Shown here piece by piece: positions 23,630 to 31,616 of a stretch of 64,000 nucleotides of DNA. Position 1 is the stretch's first letter; every line of letters starts with the position of its first letter. The notes beneath the pieces were generated by a model, which saw only the letters and a program-made list of their open reading frames with translations, did not search any database and had not been told where the DNA came from. The position numbers and the translations under genes are program-made. Source of the DNA: Buttiauxella selenatireducens (GTDB taxonomy: Bacteria; Pseudomonadota; Gammaproteobacteria; Enterobacterales; Enterobacteriaceae); the NCBI RefSeq assembly GCF_031432975.1, contig NZ_CP133838.1:3224001-3288000 (forward strand), written 5' to 3'.

Positions 23630-23809
23630 AGATACTTCCTCAATATTTTATAGCCATTTAATATGGCGAACGTGGTCTGTATTGCAGAACGTTTCTTATT
23701 TAGGCACTTAGGAGGAGACTCACGAAGAAGGGTATCTGATGACTTGATAGCGCTTGAACTGAGGACTGCTTTACTAAAACTGCTTTCATAAGGTCTGTCT
23801 TCCAAACCG
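23630..23809 (-). promoter_or_regulatory. Cold-shock 5' untranslated leader with cold box
   Basis: About 180 nt separate the putative transcript start from the ATG. The leader opens with a sequence at 23792-23809 (minus strand CGGTTTGGAAGACAGACC) that corresponds to the cold box at the beginning of cspA mRNA. GAGGA stands just before the ATG, as the cold-accessible ribosome-binding site. This leader class folds differently at low temperature. Confidence 0.75.
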
Positions 23810-23998
23810 ATGACGCATTAACGCACGCCAGCCCGCTGGAAGCAAGAATTATTTTCAATTAATAATTTTCTCATTTAGAAAGGGAAACATTTCCCTCCAC
23901 ACTCCCCAACCACCAAACCTGCGCATTTTGTAACCAAAACAGGTTTGCGCGAGCTATAGTTAAAAGGTCTGCAGCTGAATTGTTTAGATGGTGTGAAC

Positions 23999-25441
23999 AT
24001 GGCTCGCCTGGTGCTACTACTTCTCTTGATCACTTCATTTTTGCCGATGACGAACGCAGCCACCGATGAGCAGCATTTGAAATTTGATACCAAAATCAAT
24101 GTTGTTTATGGTGACTATGATGTGATGAAGGAAAGGCGGATCATTCGAGTTTTGATTCCTTACAGTAAGACATTTTACTTTATTGATAACAGTGGGACTC
24201 AGCGAGGCATCATGTTGGAGTTGATGCAACAGTTTGATAAACAGATCAATAAAGGTCTTAAACCCTCACAAAAAACACACCTTCTCTTTGTACCCACAGC
24301 CCGTGACCAACTTATTCCGCAACTTATCGCAGGACGTGGAGATATCATCGCCGCTAATTTGACGATTACCCCTGAACGCGAAAAATTGGTCGATTTCAGT
24401 GAACCATTGGCAAAAAATATCCATGAAGTGCTTGTCGCCAGTAACAAAGCGCCCGAACTCAAAAGTGCCGATTCCCTTTCGGGACAGTCTCTGTTTGTGA
24501 ATCCTTCGACCAGCTACATTTCAAGCATTGAGATACTGAATAAAAACCTGGCGGAGAAAAAGCTGCCACCCGCTGTGATTATCAAAGCGCCGGGAAATTT
24601 CGAGCAGGAAGACATCCTGGAAATGGTGAACGCCAACCTTGCCGATTACACAGTGGTTGACCGTTACCTTGCCATCTTATGGAAGCAGATTTATCCAAAC
24701 CTGGTTGTTTATGAAAACATTACCCTACGTGATGACGGCTCTATCGCCTTCGCAATGCGTAAAAACTCCCCTCTTCTGAAAGCCCAATTGGATAAATTTA
24801 CTGCCACGCATAAAATTGGCACGTCATTCGGCAATCAACAGGTTTATAAGTATTTACGCAATACTAAATGGGTAAAAAATGCGCGCTCGGAAAAAGATAT
24901 AGAGAAGTTTAATCAGGTTACAGATATTTTCCGCAAGTACGGTCAACAATACAACATCGACTGGCTCATGATGGTGGCTCAAGGTTATCAGGAATCCCGG
25001 CTTGACCAAAAAGTACGTAGCAAAAGTGGCGCGATTGGTGTCATGCAAGTGCTGCCTACAACCGGTAAAGAGTTAAACGTCGGCGATATCAGGCTGATAG
25101 ACCCCAACATTAATGCTGGCGTGAAATATATCCGTTTCATGTGCGACCGTTATTTTGCTGACGAAAAAATGACAGATCTGAACAAACTGCTTTTCACCTT
25201 CGCCTCTTATAATGCTGGCCCTGCAAAAATAGCCCGATTACGCAAAGAAGCTGTGGCGCAAGGCTATGATCCTAATGTCTGGTTTAATAATGTTGAACGT
25301 ATTGCACAACTGCGCATAGGTAATGAAACCGTGCAATATGTGAGCAATATCTTCAAGTATTACGTGGCTTATCAACTCATAATAGAGCAGGCGAAATCAC
25401 GTAAGACAGAAACCCCACTTATCGCCGAAAAATCGGAATAG
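23999..25441 (+). CDS. MltF-like lytic transglycosylase with substrate-binding domain
   Basis: The product is about 480 residues. A signal peptide (LVLLLLLITSFLPMTNA) is followed by a periplasmic solute-binding-type domain at about residues 50-290 (IRVLIPYSKTFYFIDNSGTQ, ANLTITPEREKLVDFSEPLA). An SLT domain follows, with catalytic Glu in AQGYQESRLDQ and the motifs GAIGVMQVLP and FASYNAGPAKIARL. This is the MltF architecture, but not the mltF locus, so it is a paralogue. GTG 23993 is an alternative start. Confidence 0.9.
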   Translation: MARLVLLLLLITSFLPMTNAATDEQHLKFDTKINVVYGDYDVMKERRIIRVLIPYSKTFYFIDNSGTQRGIMLELMQQFDKQINKGLKPSQKTHLLFVPTARDQLIPQLIAGRGDIIAANLTITPEREKLVDFSEPLAKNIHEVLVASNKAPELKSADSLSGQSLFVNPSTSYISSIEILNKNLAEKKLPPAVIIKAPGNFEQEDILEMVNANLADYTVVDRYLAILWKQIYPNLVVYENITLRDDGSIAFAMRKNSPLLKAQLDKFTATHKIGTSFGNQQVYKYLRNTKWVKNARSEKDIEKFNQVTDIFRKYGQQYNIDWLMMVAQGYQESRLDQKVRSKSGAIGVMQVLPTTGKELNVGDIRLIDPNINAGVKYIRFMCDRYFADEKMTDLNKLLFTFASYNAGPAKIARLRKEAVAQGYDPNVWFNNVERIAQLRIGNETVQYVSNIFKYYVAYQLIIEQAKSRKTETPLIAEKSE

Positions 25442-25511
25442 ACTGCGCAATTATCTTACTTTGAGCTCTATTTTCAGGAACTCCGCTTGCCTTGAATGTA
25501 GAGATTCATTA

Positions 25512-25527
25512 CTGTATATAAACACAG
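25512..25527 (+). promoter_or_regulatory. LexA (SOS) box
   Basis: CTGTATATAAACACAG matches CTGT-N8-ACAG exactly. It lies 20 bp before the dinI-like gene and its ribosome-binding site, so the gene should be damage-inducible. Confidence 0.88.
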
Positions 25528-25546
25528 CTTTAATAGGGAAGTATCC

Positions 25547-25789
25547 ATGTTTGTAGAATTGGTTTACGACAAACGAAATGTGGCGGGTCTTCCCGGCGCA
25601 AATGAAAAGATTCTTGCAGAATTAACTCGACGGGTTCACGCCATCTTCCCGGATGCGGAAGTCAGGGTGAAACCTATGCAGGCAAATGCAGTAAACAGCG
25701 ACTGCACCAAGAATGAAAAAGAGAAAATCAACCGTCTGGTTGAAGAGATGTTCGACGAAGCAGACTTCTGGTTGGTTTGTGAAGAATAA
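25547..25789 (+). CDS. msgA: DinI-family protein, MsgA-like
   Basis: This 80-residue protein begins MFVELVYDKRNVAGLPGANE and ends EEMFDEADFWLVCEE. It matches MsgA of Salmonella and the DinI family (PF06183) in length and C-terminal acidic helix. DinI-type proteins bind and tune RecA filaments. The perfect LexA box upstream supports SOS control. MsgA was named for macrophage survival in Salmonella; that role is not implied here. Confidence 0.88.
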   Translation: MFVELVYDKRNVAGLPGANEKILAELTRRVHAIFPDAEVRVKPMQANAVNSDCTKNEKEKINRLVEEMFDEADFWLVCEE

Positions 25790-25893
25790 ATGTCAGCCGA
25801 CGTATTGTTGAAAAACGAGATTATTCACGGCATGTCTCCTGCTATGATCTTCGCAACGAAACGTCAGGTGTCTTTTTAACAGGTTGAGAAGTC

Positions 25894-25968
25894 ATGAGAA
25901 AAACAACGGTAATCTTGATTGTCGTGGCAATTGTGGTTTGGTTTGCAAGCCATCAGGGATGGATCTAA
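25894..25968 (+). CDS. yoaJ: YoaJ-like single-pass membrane peptide
   Basis: This 24-residue protein, MRKTTVILIVVAIVVWFASH plus QGWI, follows an AGGTTGAGAAG ribosome-binding region. E. coli YoaJ is the same length, with the same KKTT start, hydrophobic core and GW ending (recalled). A single transmembrane helix fills most of it. It follows the msgA-like gene by about 100 bp. It is too short for most gene finders. Confidence 0.75.
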   Translation: MRKTTVILIVVAIVVWFASHQGWI

Positions 25969-26040
25969 TCCACAGCCATTGAGGAAGCGCTTTAGCATTT
26001 AGCCTTCCTCTTATCCTCGTCACATTTGCTAAAGTACAGA

Positions 26041-26071
26041 CGAAAAAAAACCACCTGAGAGGTGGTTTCTT
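26041..26071 (-). terminator. Terminator of the tRNA gene
   Basis: An AAACCACCT / AGGTGGTTT stem with a GAGA-type loop is followed on the minus strand by eight T residues. It lies immediately downstream of the tRNA. Confidence 0.9.
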
Positions 26072-26077
26072 TAAAAA

Positions 26078-26153
<76 letters not shown>

Positions 26154-26996
26154 GTGGAGAACATCCTACACAAAGCAGATCCACGATGCAATTCCCCGTG
26201 AATCGTTCGCTTAAAAATTCAACTTATTGATATTAAATCAACCAGTCACGGATAAAAAATTACCGTTTTGCTCAAAATTTAACATGTGATAATTATCATC
26301 ACGTCTCTTTAAACCCGAAAATTTTTTGGTTTTGGCCTCAACATGGCTTAACGACCTGGTGATGAAACCCTCACTCGCAGAAAAAACGTCTAAAAACCCA
26401 GAACGGCCCAAGGTTATGGGCGGCAGTGATACATGCGCCCCTCGCATGACTATGCATAAGAATTGAGACGGTCTATGAAAGTCACTCTCCTGATTGGCCT
26501 TTTAGGATGACCACGCTACGAAAATCCGTAAGCGTAAACTGCTAAAAGTGACTTTCTGGTTATGCTACGTTTTACGTTATTACCTGCAATTGCTGTGATA
26601 GTGAGTTCTGTTTATTTAATTGCAGCCTGCATGGAACCTCTATATATAAAGTATTTGAGAATAAAGCTATAACTAAACATGTATATCCGTAGTTCTGCCT
26701 GCCGAATTCAGACCGAACAGATTGCTTTCCATCCTGGGTTTCACCACCAGCTTCCTCTCGGCCTCATGATAGCCATATATATTCATGACAATATACTTAC
26801 AGTTTATTAACACCATTATTTTAGCACTTCCAATATTACACCATAAAATACAATAATTATTTTATTTAATAATAAACAAAACAATTGAAACATGATTTCA
26901 TTTTCTTGATCAAGTTATCTCTTTCTTGAAGCGAAATTAATTAGCATCGTTACCAGTCCGATGACTGATTTTTTAATTCACAACAGGGAAAGACAA
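26154..26996. other. 843-bp AT-rich stretch without a called gene; long hairpin at 26477-26556
   Basis: GAAAGTCACT (26477-26486) and AGTGACTTTC (26547-26556) form a perfect 10-bp stem around a 60-nt loop, which itself contains ACGCT / AGCGT. Minus-strand frames of up to 69 codons lack ribosome-binding sites. The last 350 bp are very AT-rich and probably hold the regulatory region of the KdgM-like porin. No other gene is seen. Confidence 0.5.
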
Positions 26997-27701
26997 ATGA
27001 AATGTTTGTTTAAAATTAGCGCTCTTGCAACATTATTGGTTTCAGTTTCGTCTGGTGCAGTTACACTTGACTATCGTCATGAATTCAAACCTGAAAGTGG
27101 CACCAACGCTGACAGAATTAAGATTGGCCATACTACCGAAGATGGATATTTTGCAAGCGTCGAAGGTAAAATCTCTGAGAAAACAGAAGTTGATAACGAA
27201 GGCTACAAAAACGGTATTGAGAAATACAGTGGTAACGGTAGCGAATTTGAGTTTGGTAAGAACTTCATTATCAATGACAAGCTAACACTTGCGCCAGCGA
27301 TTAACCTTGATGTAGGTGATTCCTATATTGGTTACCGCGCACAGATTAAAGCTATCTACAATATTAACGATAACTGGATGACCACTCTGCGCTGGCGTCC
27401 AGGTATTGAGGTGAATGAAAACTCCAATGTTAAGGATAAAAACTACAACCAATTTAACTGGGAGTTTGGCTACGCGAATGATCAATTCTCGATAGTCGGT
27501 GATTTTGAATATCGCTTCACCAACTACGAAGATTATGAAGGTGAACATAATTACTGGCTGTATAACGTTGTGGCCAGTTATAATATTGACAAACACTGGA
27601 AACCGTATACTGAAATCGGTTACGTACCACGTTACAACGAAAACCATGAGAAAGATGAAATGGAAGTTCGTTACCGTTTAGGTATTAAGTATACGTTCTA
27701 A
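26997..27701 (+). CDS. KdgM/NanC-family oligosaccharide porin
   Basis: This 234-residue protein starts at ATG 26997, with AGGGA upstream. A signal peptide (MKCLFKISALATLLVSVSSG) precedes VTLDYRHEFKPESGTNADRI, the KdgM family opening (PF06178). Alternating beta strands and a terminal YRLGIKYTF strand complete a 12-stranded barrel. KdgM takes up oligogalacturonate and NanC takes up sialate oligomers. No pectin or sialate enzymes lie next to it, so the substrate is open. A strong terminator follows. Confidence 0.9.
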   Translation: MKCLFKISALATLLVSVSSGAVTLDYRHEFKPESGTNADRIKIGHTTEDGYFASVEGKISEKTEVDNEGYKNGIEKYSGNGSEFEFGKNFIINDKLTLAPAINLDVGDSYIGYRAQIKAIYNINDNWMTTLRWRPGIEVNENSNVKDKNYNQFNWEFGYANDQFSIVGDFEYRFTNYEDYEGEHNYWLYNVVASYNIDKHWKPYTEIGYVPRYNENHEKDEMEVRYRLGIKYTF

Positions 27702-27713
27702 ACCATGATATTA

Positions 27714-27740
27714 AAAACGGGAGCTTAAGGCTCCCGTTTT
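27714..27740 (+). terminator. Terminator after the KdgM-like porin
   Basis: A perfect AAAACGGGAGC / GCTCCCGTTTT-type inverted repeat with a TTAA loop region follows 13 bp after the stop codon. Confidence 0.85.
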
Positions 27741-27948
27741 AAGTCTGCATGACTCCGCACACCGCTTTAATTACAGATTATTTTTGCAATTAAACGCTTT
27801 TTTCCGCATGACTCGCAGTATTTATGTAATCATCCCGCAGAGCAGTAATCAACAGACGGATATCAACTCCCCCTTCCACTGTTCAAAGGCTTTGTGGCTT
27901 AATGCTTGCGCCTTTCGACACTGAATCCAATAAATCCAAAGAGGCTTT

Positions 27949-28398
27949 ATGTTTAAGTATCCCGCTGCGGTCGCAATAGATGAAGAAACTGGTGAATACG
28001 AAATCAGCTTTCGTGACTTAGAAAATCTGCATTCAGTTGCATTTTCCGATGACGATATCGAACTGGAAGCGCAGGAGGCGTTGACGGCCATGATTGGAGA
28101 GTTGATTGATACGCGTAAACGTGTCCCGCTCCCATCTCAAGCTGTGAAGGGCGAATTAGCTATTCACCTTCCTGTGCTGACGTGCCTGAAGGCTTCGCTA
28201 CACAATGCAATGATTAACACTGGCACACGTAAGGCTGACCTTGCACGGATGTTAAACCAACATGGCCCTCAGATTGACCGCCTGTTAGATGTCCGTTATG
28301 CATCGAAAGTAGAGACCCTGGAACAAGCTTTATATTTATTAGGTTACGAGGTATCCGTGTCCGTTTCGATGCTTGTCAATAAGCAGTCTGGTCATTGA
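27949..28398 (+). CDS. HicB-family antitoxin-like protein without HicA
   Basis: This 149-residue protein begins MFKYPAAVAIDEETGEYEIS and contains FRDLENLHSVAFSDDD, the HicB RNase-H-like fold. A C-terminal DNA-binding tail follows (RKADLARMLNQHGPQIDRLL, then LEQALYLLGYEVSVSV). HicA toxins usually precede hicB as a gene of about 60 codons with a GSHH-type motif; none is found in the 200 bp upstream or downstream. It may be a solitary antitoxin or a freestanding regulator. Confidence 0.85.
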   Translation: MFKYPAAVAIDEETGEYEISFRDLENLHSVAFSDDDIELEAQEALTAMIGELIDTRKRVPLPSQAVKGELAIHLPVLTCLKASLHNAMINTGTRKADLARMLNQHGPQIDRLLDVRYASKVETLEQALYLLGYEVSVSVSMLVNKQSGH

Positions 28399-28566
28399 GG
28401 GCTTGTCGCAAATAGTGGAAAAGAGAACCCAGCGCAGAGATGGCTTTCAGTAAACAGTATTTGTAAAAGCGAATGATATAGAAGTTGAAACAACGTTACT
28501 GCTGATTTAGCACATTGGCTTGAGGATTTCTCACGAAGATGGGCGGCAAATAAAGCCCCTAAAAAA

Positions 28567-28592
28567 TAACCCGACGATTAAGCCGGGTTTTT
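28567..28592. terminator. Bidirectional terminator between hicB-like and secreted-protein genes
   Basis: An AACCCG / CGGGTT stem has an A-run on the left and a T-run on the right. It can end transcription from both convergent genes. Confidence 0.7.
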
Positions 28593-28628
28593 CTGCACTA
28601 ATCAGGAGTCACTCTAACCCCTTATCTA

Positions 28629-28805
28629 TCAGTGCTTGATATCGCGTTTTTCCTGGCGACAATCGGCATTGCCAACAAGACCATCACGGCACTCTTGCTT
28701 AGCTTGACGTCCGTCCTGGCGCTCTTGCGCCTGCTCCGTTGCCAATGCTGGTACCGCGGTCATTAGGGTGGAAGCAGCAAGAAACATTAATGCATATTTT
28801 TTCAT
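28629..28805 (-). CDS. Small secreted Arg/Gln-rich protein, copy 1
   Basis: The 58-residue precursor begins MKKYALMFLAASTLMTAVPA and should be cleaved after ALA. The mature part, TEQAQERQDGRQAKQECRDG then LVGNADCRQEKRDIKH, is hydrophilic, with two cysteines ten residues apart that could form a disulfide. A paralogue lies at 29034-29276. The function is unknown; a periplasmic location follows from the signal peptide. Confidence 0.8.
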   Translation of the reverse strand: MKKYALMFLAASTLMTAVPALATEQAQERQDGRQAKQECRDGLVGNADCRQEKRDIKH

Positions 28806-29033
28806 GATAAATTCCTAAATGTGTTAAGCCCTGAAGTGACTAGCGCACCCGTATGGCGGGCACAAATAATACCCTTCAGTGGCTTAACTCGTCGCGCAGG
28901 AAGAAATACAATTTTAAACTTATCTTTCCGCGCGACGTATTGAAATCATTTTGGAATCATGAAACGCACGCCCAGCAGATTCGCTTAAGTGCTATATCTG
29001 ACTGGCGCGAACTCTTACACCTCACAGTGCATC

Positions 29034-29276
29034 TCAATACTTGATATCGCGGGCTTTATCACGGCCTTCCTGCTTATTTTGACGGTGATCCTGGCGACAA
29101 TCTGCATTGCCGACAAGACCATCGCGACACTCTTGTTTAATGTCACGCGACACCTGACGAGTGCCCTGTCTCACGTCACGGGCATCCTGACGTTGTCTTG
29201 ATTGTTCGGTAGCCTGTGCAGGAATTGCCGCTATCAGGGTAGAAGCAGCCAGTAGTATCAATGCATATTTCTTCAT
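29034..29276 (-). CDS. Small secreted Arg/Gln-rich protein, copy 2
   Basis: The 80-residue precursor begins MKKYALILLAASTLIAAIPA. The mature chain has repeated R-D-x-R units (RQRQDARDVRQGTRQVSRDI) and then the same QECRDGLVGNADCRQ segment as copy 1, followed by HRQNKQEGRDKARDIKY. The start at 29276 gives a canonical signal peptide; five extra upstream codons do not help. Copy 1 looks like a shortened duplicate of this gene, or the reverse. Confidence 0.8.
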   Translation of the reverse strand: MKKYALILLAASTLIAAIPAQATEQSRQRQDARDVRQGTRQVSRDIKQECRDGLVGNADCRQDHRQNKQEGRDKARDIKY

Positions 29277-29805
29277 AATAAGTCTCCACAATAGGCGAGT
29301 CGCGCCAGGATGGCGTGTCTAAATTATAGTCTTCACGAGTGCAACTTCTTAAATCAAAGTCGCTGTCTGGCTCAAGCGATTGATAACCTTTCGATCATCG
29401 CCTCGCTAAGCTTTTCACATTTCAGCAGGTTCGCTGTCATTTTTAACGAGAGGAATTGAGTAGCCAGTGCTGAATCGCAATATTTGGAACATAACAATAA
29501 TTGTGTCAGGGCATCATTTGTAGCGGCACAGCATTATCGGCCATCGTATATTGGCTATTCAACTTAACGCATTACCGAGATAAAAAACACACCCCGTTAA
29601 TTTTATATGGTTTATTTTTAAATAAAAAACCGTCTCCCCTCCTCTAGCTTATCCAACTTACCAGACAATATAATGCAAAACTTATGAGGCCTTTCTAATT
29701 AAACAATCAACACTTTAACTGCATTTCAGTTAAATGTGTTTATTTTGCCTTCTATTAAATTTAACAAAATTCTGTACTATTAATTTTAATTCAGGAAGAA
29801 ATATA
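29277..29805. other. 529-bp stretch without a gene
   Basis: This AT-rich intergenic DNA lies between the divergent secreted-protein gene and the LamB-like gene. The last 100 bp are very rich in A and T before the GTG start at 29806. No RNA gene or repeat is recognised. Confidence 0.5.
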
Positions 29806-31143
29806 GTGAAAACAACTCTCTTACCCTTAGCTGTTTCCGTTACACTTGCACTACTCCCTACTACTGTATTCGCAACTGAAACTACAGCAGCAGCGTCTAA
29901 AACCATCGTTGCCGCTGATCCTTTAGCCGGAATTGATTTCTACGGATATTTCCGTGCTGGTGTTGCGGGTGGTGAAAACGGTTCGATGAAAGAAGCTGTC
30001 GGCGGCAGTTTTCAGAAAAATAAAGTAGGCCGTCTGGGTAATGAATTTGATACCTATGCAGAAATTGGCTTTGGAAAAGAGTTATATAACACAGGTAATC
30101 AGTCTGTTTATATTCAGACCATGATTAACATGTATGATGGTGATTCCAACAGTAATAATGGTGATAATCCATTCGGTTGGGAAAACCTGAATATGCAATT
30201 CCGTAACTTCCTGGGATTAGAAGAAACAACATGGGTTGGTATCCGTCAATATAACAAATACAGTATTGATGCAAACGACTATGACTACTGGAACCACACT
30301 AACATTGGCGGCGGGATAGAAAAAATGTCTCTGGGGCAAGGCAAGCTTTCTGTTGCCGTGCTTCATCGCGATATTGAAGAAGATAACTCAATTGGGGCTG
30401 ATGGCGAACTCGACAGCATTGATGTTGATGATTTAGTCGATTCCAACCAATTGGAATTAATGTATGACAGCCAACCTCTGTGGAGTGGTGCTACCCTCGC
30501 CGTGGGTTATAAATACCTTGGTGCTGATGCCAGCGATGAGCAAATTCAGCATAACAACCACGATTATTCTGATGGCCAAACTGTTATGGCCGTCGTGAAG
30601 CAGCAGGTCCTCGATACAGGCACCAACAATACCGTCATACAATATTATTCTGATGGTTCAGCCTTACAAGGGGTAACTTTCGGTGCTGCAGATACCCTGA
30701 ACGGTACAGTGAAAAGCGGTAACGGCTGGGCATTACGCAACTACGGTGTCATCCCATTAGCAAAAGATTGGGATCTGAGTCACGCAATCAACTATGCAAC
30801 CGCCAACGATGTTGAGCTGTGGAATGGAAACAAAGGGGAAGGCACAACGGTCTCCGCCAGTGCCAAAGTGACCTATCACTGGTCTGACTATACCCGCACT
30901 TACGTTGAGCTGGGTTACTTCGATGATGAGAAAACTGTTGATGGGGCAAACTATGACCGCAGCGGTTCGAAATATACCATCGCTCAAGCTTTGACTTACG
31001 GTCGCGACAAACCTGAATTACGCCTGTATGCCAGCTATTTTGATAGCAGTTCAGATAACTGGGATAACTCAGGTAGCGCCTTCGAAAACGGCCATTCCAA
31101 CGACACCTGGGCCGTTGGTCTGCAAGCTAACGTTTTCTGGTAA
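29806..31143 (+). CDS. LamB-family carbohydrate porin
   Basis: This 445-residue protein starts at GTG 29806, with AGGAAG 8 nt upstream. A signal peptide (VKTTLLPLAVSVTLALLPTT through VFA) is followed by a maltoporin-type barrel: FYGYFRAGVAGG at the start, NEFDTYAEIGFGKELY, aromatic strands, and a terminal AVGLQANVFW. Length and pattern fit LamB/BglH/ScrY relatives. No sugar-specific transport or hydrolase genes accompany it, so specificity is unknown. A strong hairpin follows. Confidence 0.9.
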   Translation: MKTTLLPLAVSVTLALLPTTVFATETTAAASKTIVAADPLAGIDFYGYFRAGVAGGENGSMKEAVGGSFQKNKVGRLGNEFDTYAEIGFGKELYNTGNQSVYIQTMINMYDGDSNSNNGDNPFGWENLNMQFRNFLGLEETTWVGIRQYNKYSIDANDYDYWNHTNIGGGIEKMSLGQGKLSVAVLHRDIEEDNSIGADGELDSIDVDDLVDSNQLELMYDSQPLWSGATLAVGYKYLGADASDEQIQHNNHDYSDGQTVMAVVKQQVLDTGTNNTVIQYYSDGSALQGVTFGAADTLNGTVKSGNGWALRNYGVIPLAKDWDLSHAINYATANDVELWNGNKGEGTTVSASAKVTYHWSDYTRTYVELGYFDDEKTVDGANYDRSGSKYTIAQALTYGRDKPELRLYASYFDSSSDNWDNSGSAFENGHSNDTWAVGLQANVFW

Positions 31144-31159
31144 TCACAGTATTTGAGGC

Positions 31160-31192
31160 GTGGGCAACAGATAAATGTATGCTGTTGCCCAC
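31160..31192 (+). terminator. Hairpin after the LamB-like gene
   Basis: A perfect 11-bp inverted repeat, GTGGGCAACAG / CTGTTGCCCAC, starts 16 bp after the stop. It lacks a T-run, so it may stabilise or process the mRNA end instead of terminating by itself. Confidence 0.6.
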
Positions 31193-31616
31193 AGCATCAG
31201 CGAATACGGTCATATTCATATTAAGAAAAGCATTAATAGTCATATTATTAATGCTCATTGATTATCGCCAGCCATGGTTCAATAAGCATAAAATATCAAA
31301 TAACAACCTGAGATTTATTAATTCAAGCCCCCTCCTTCTTATCTTTATTTCTTATAAACCCAAACAAGTCGAAATCAGGAATAACCTGTTATTAATCTTT
31401 AAGCCGATTAGAAAAACTAAAATATTGGTGAACTTCTGATATCCCCACGCGCGTCATTGTCTCTGAATACCTTGATGTCATCGTCCAGATGAGTGATCGG
31501 GTACGCCTCCTGATGACGGCGAACGTCAATAAACTCCCTAATAAGTGCCACTCAAACCATCAGATCCTGGGAAAACCACCATAATTAGTAGGGATACTCA
31601 ACACCAGGAGACAATC
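31193..31616. other. 424-bp stretch without a gene
   Basis: It is AT-rich to about 31440 and then more GC-balanced up to the FAD oxidoreductase, marking a composition break near 31440. No integrase, IS end or GTTRRRY cassette boundary is evident upstream of the gene. Confidence 0.5.

Noticed and set aside
23617..23805. 62-codon frame in the cold-shock leader
   Set aside because: It coincides with the conserved untranslated leader and cold box, so it is better explained as RNA structure.
26238..26447. 69-codon minus frame after the tRNA
   Set aside because: No ribosome-binding site and no recognisable fold. It lies in gene-poor DNA.
27760..27948. A hicA toxin gene before hicB
   Set aside because: The only frame there (about 38 codons) lacks the basic, His-containing HicA pattern.
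31179..31439. 86-codon plus frame after the LamB-like porin
   Set aside because: It starts inside the transcript-end hairpin and has a low-complexity AT-driven composition.
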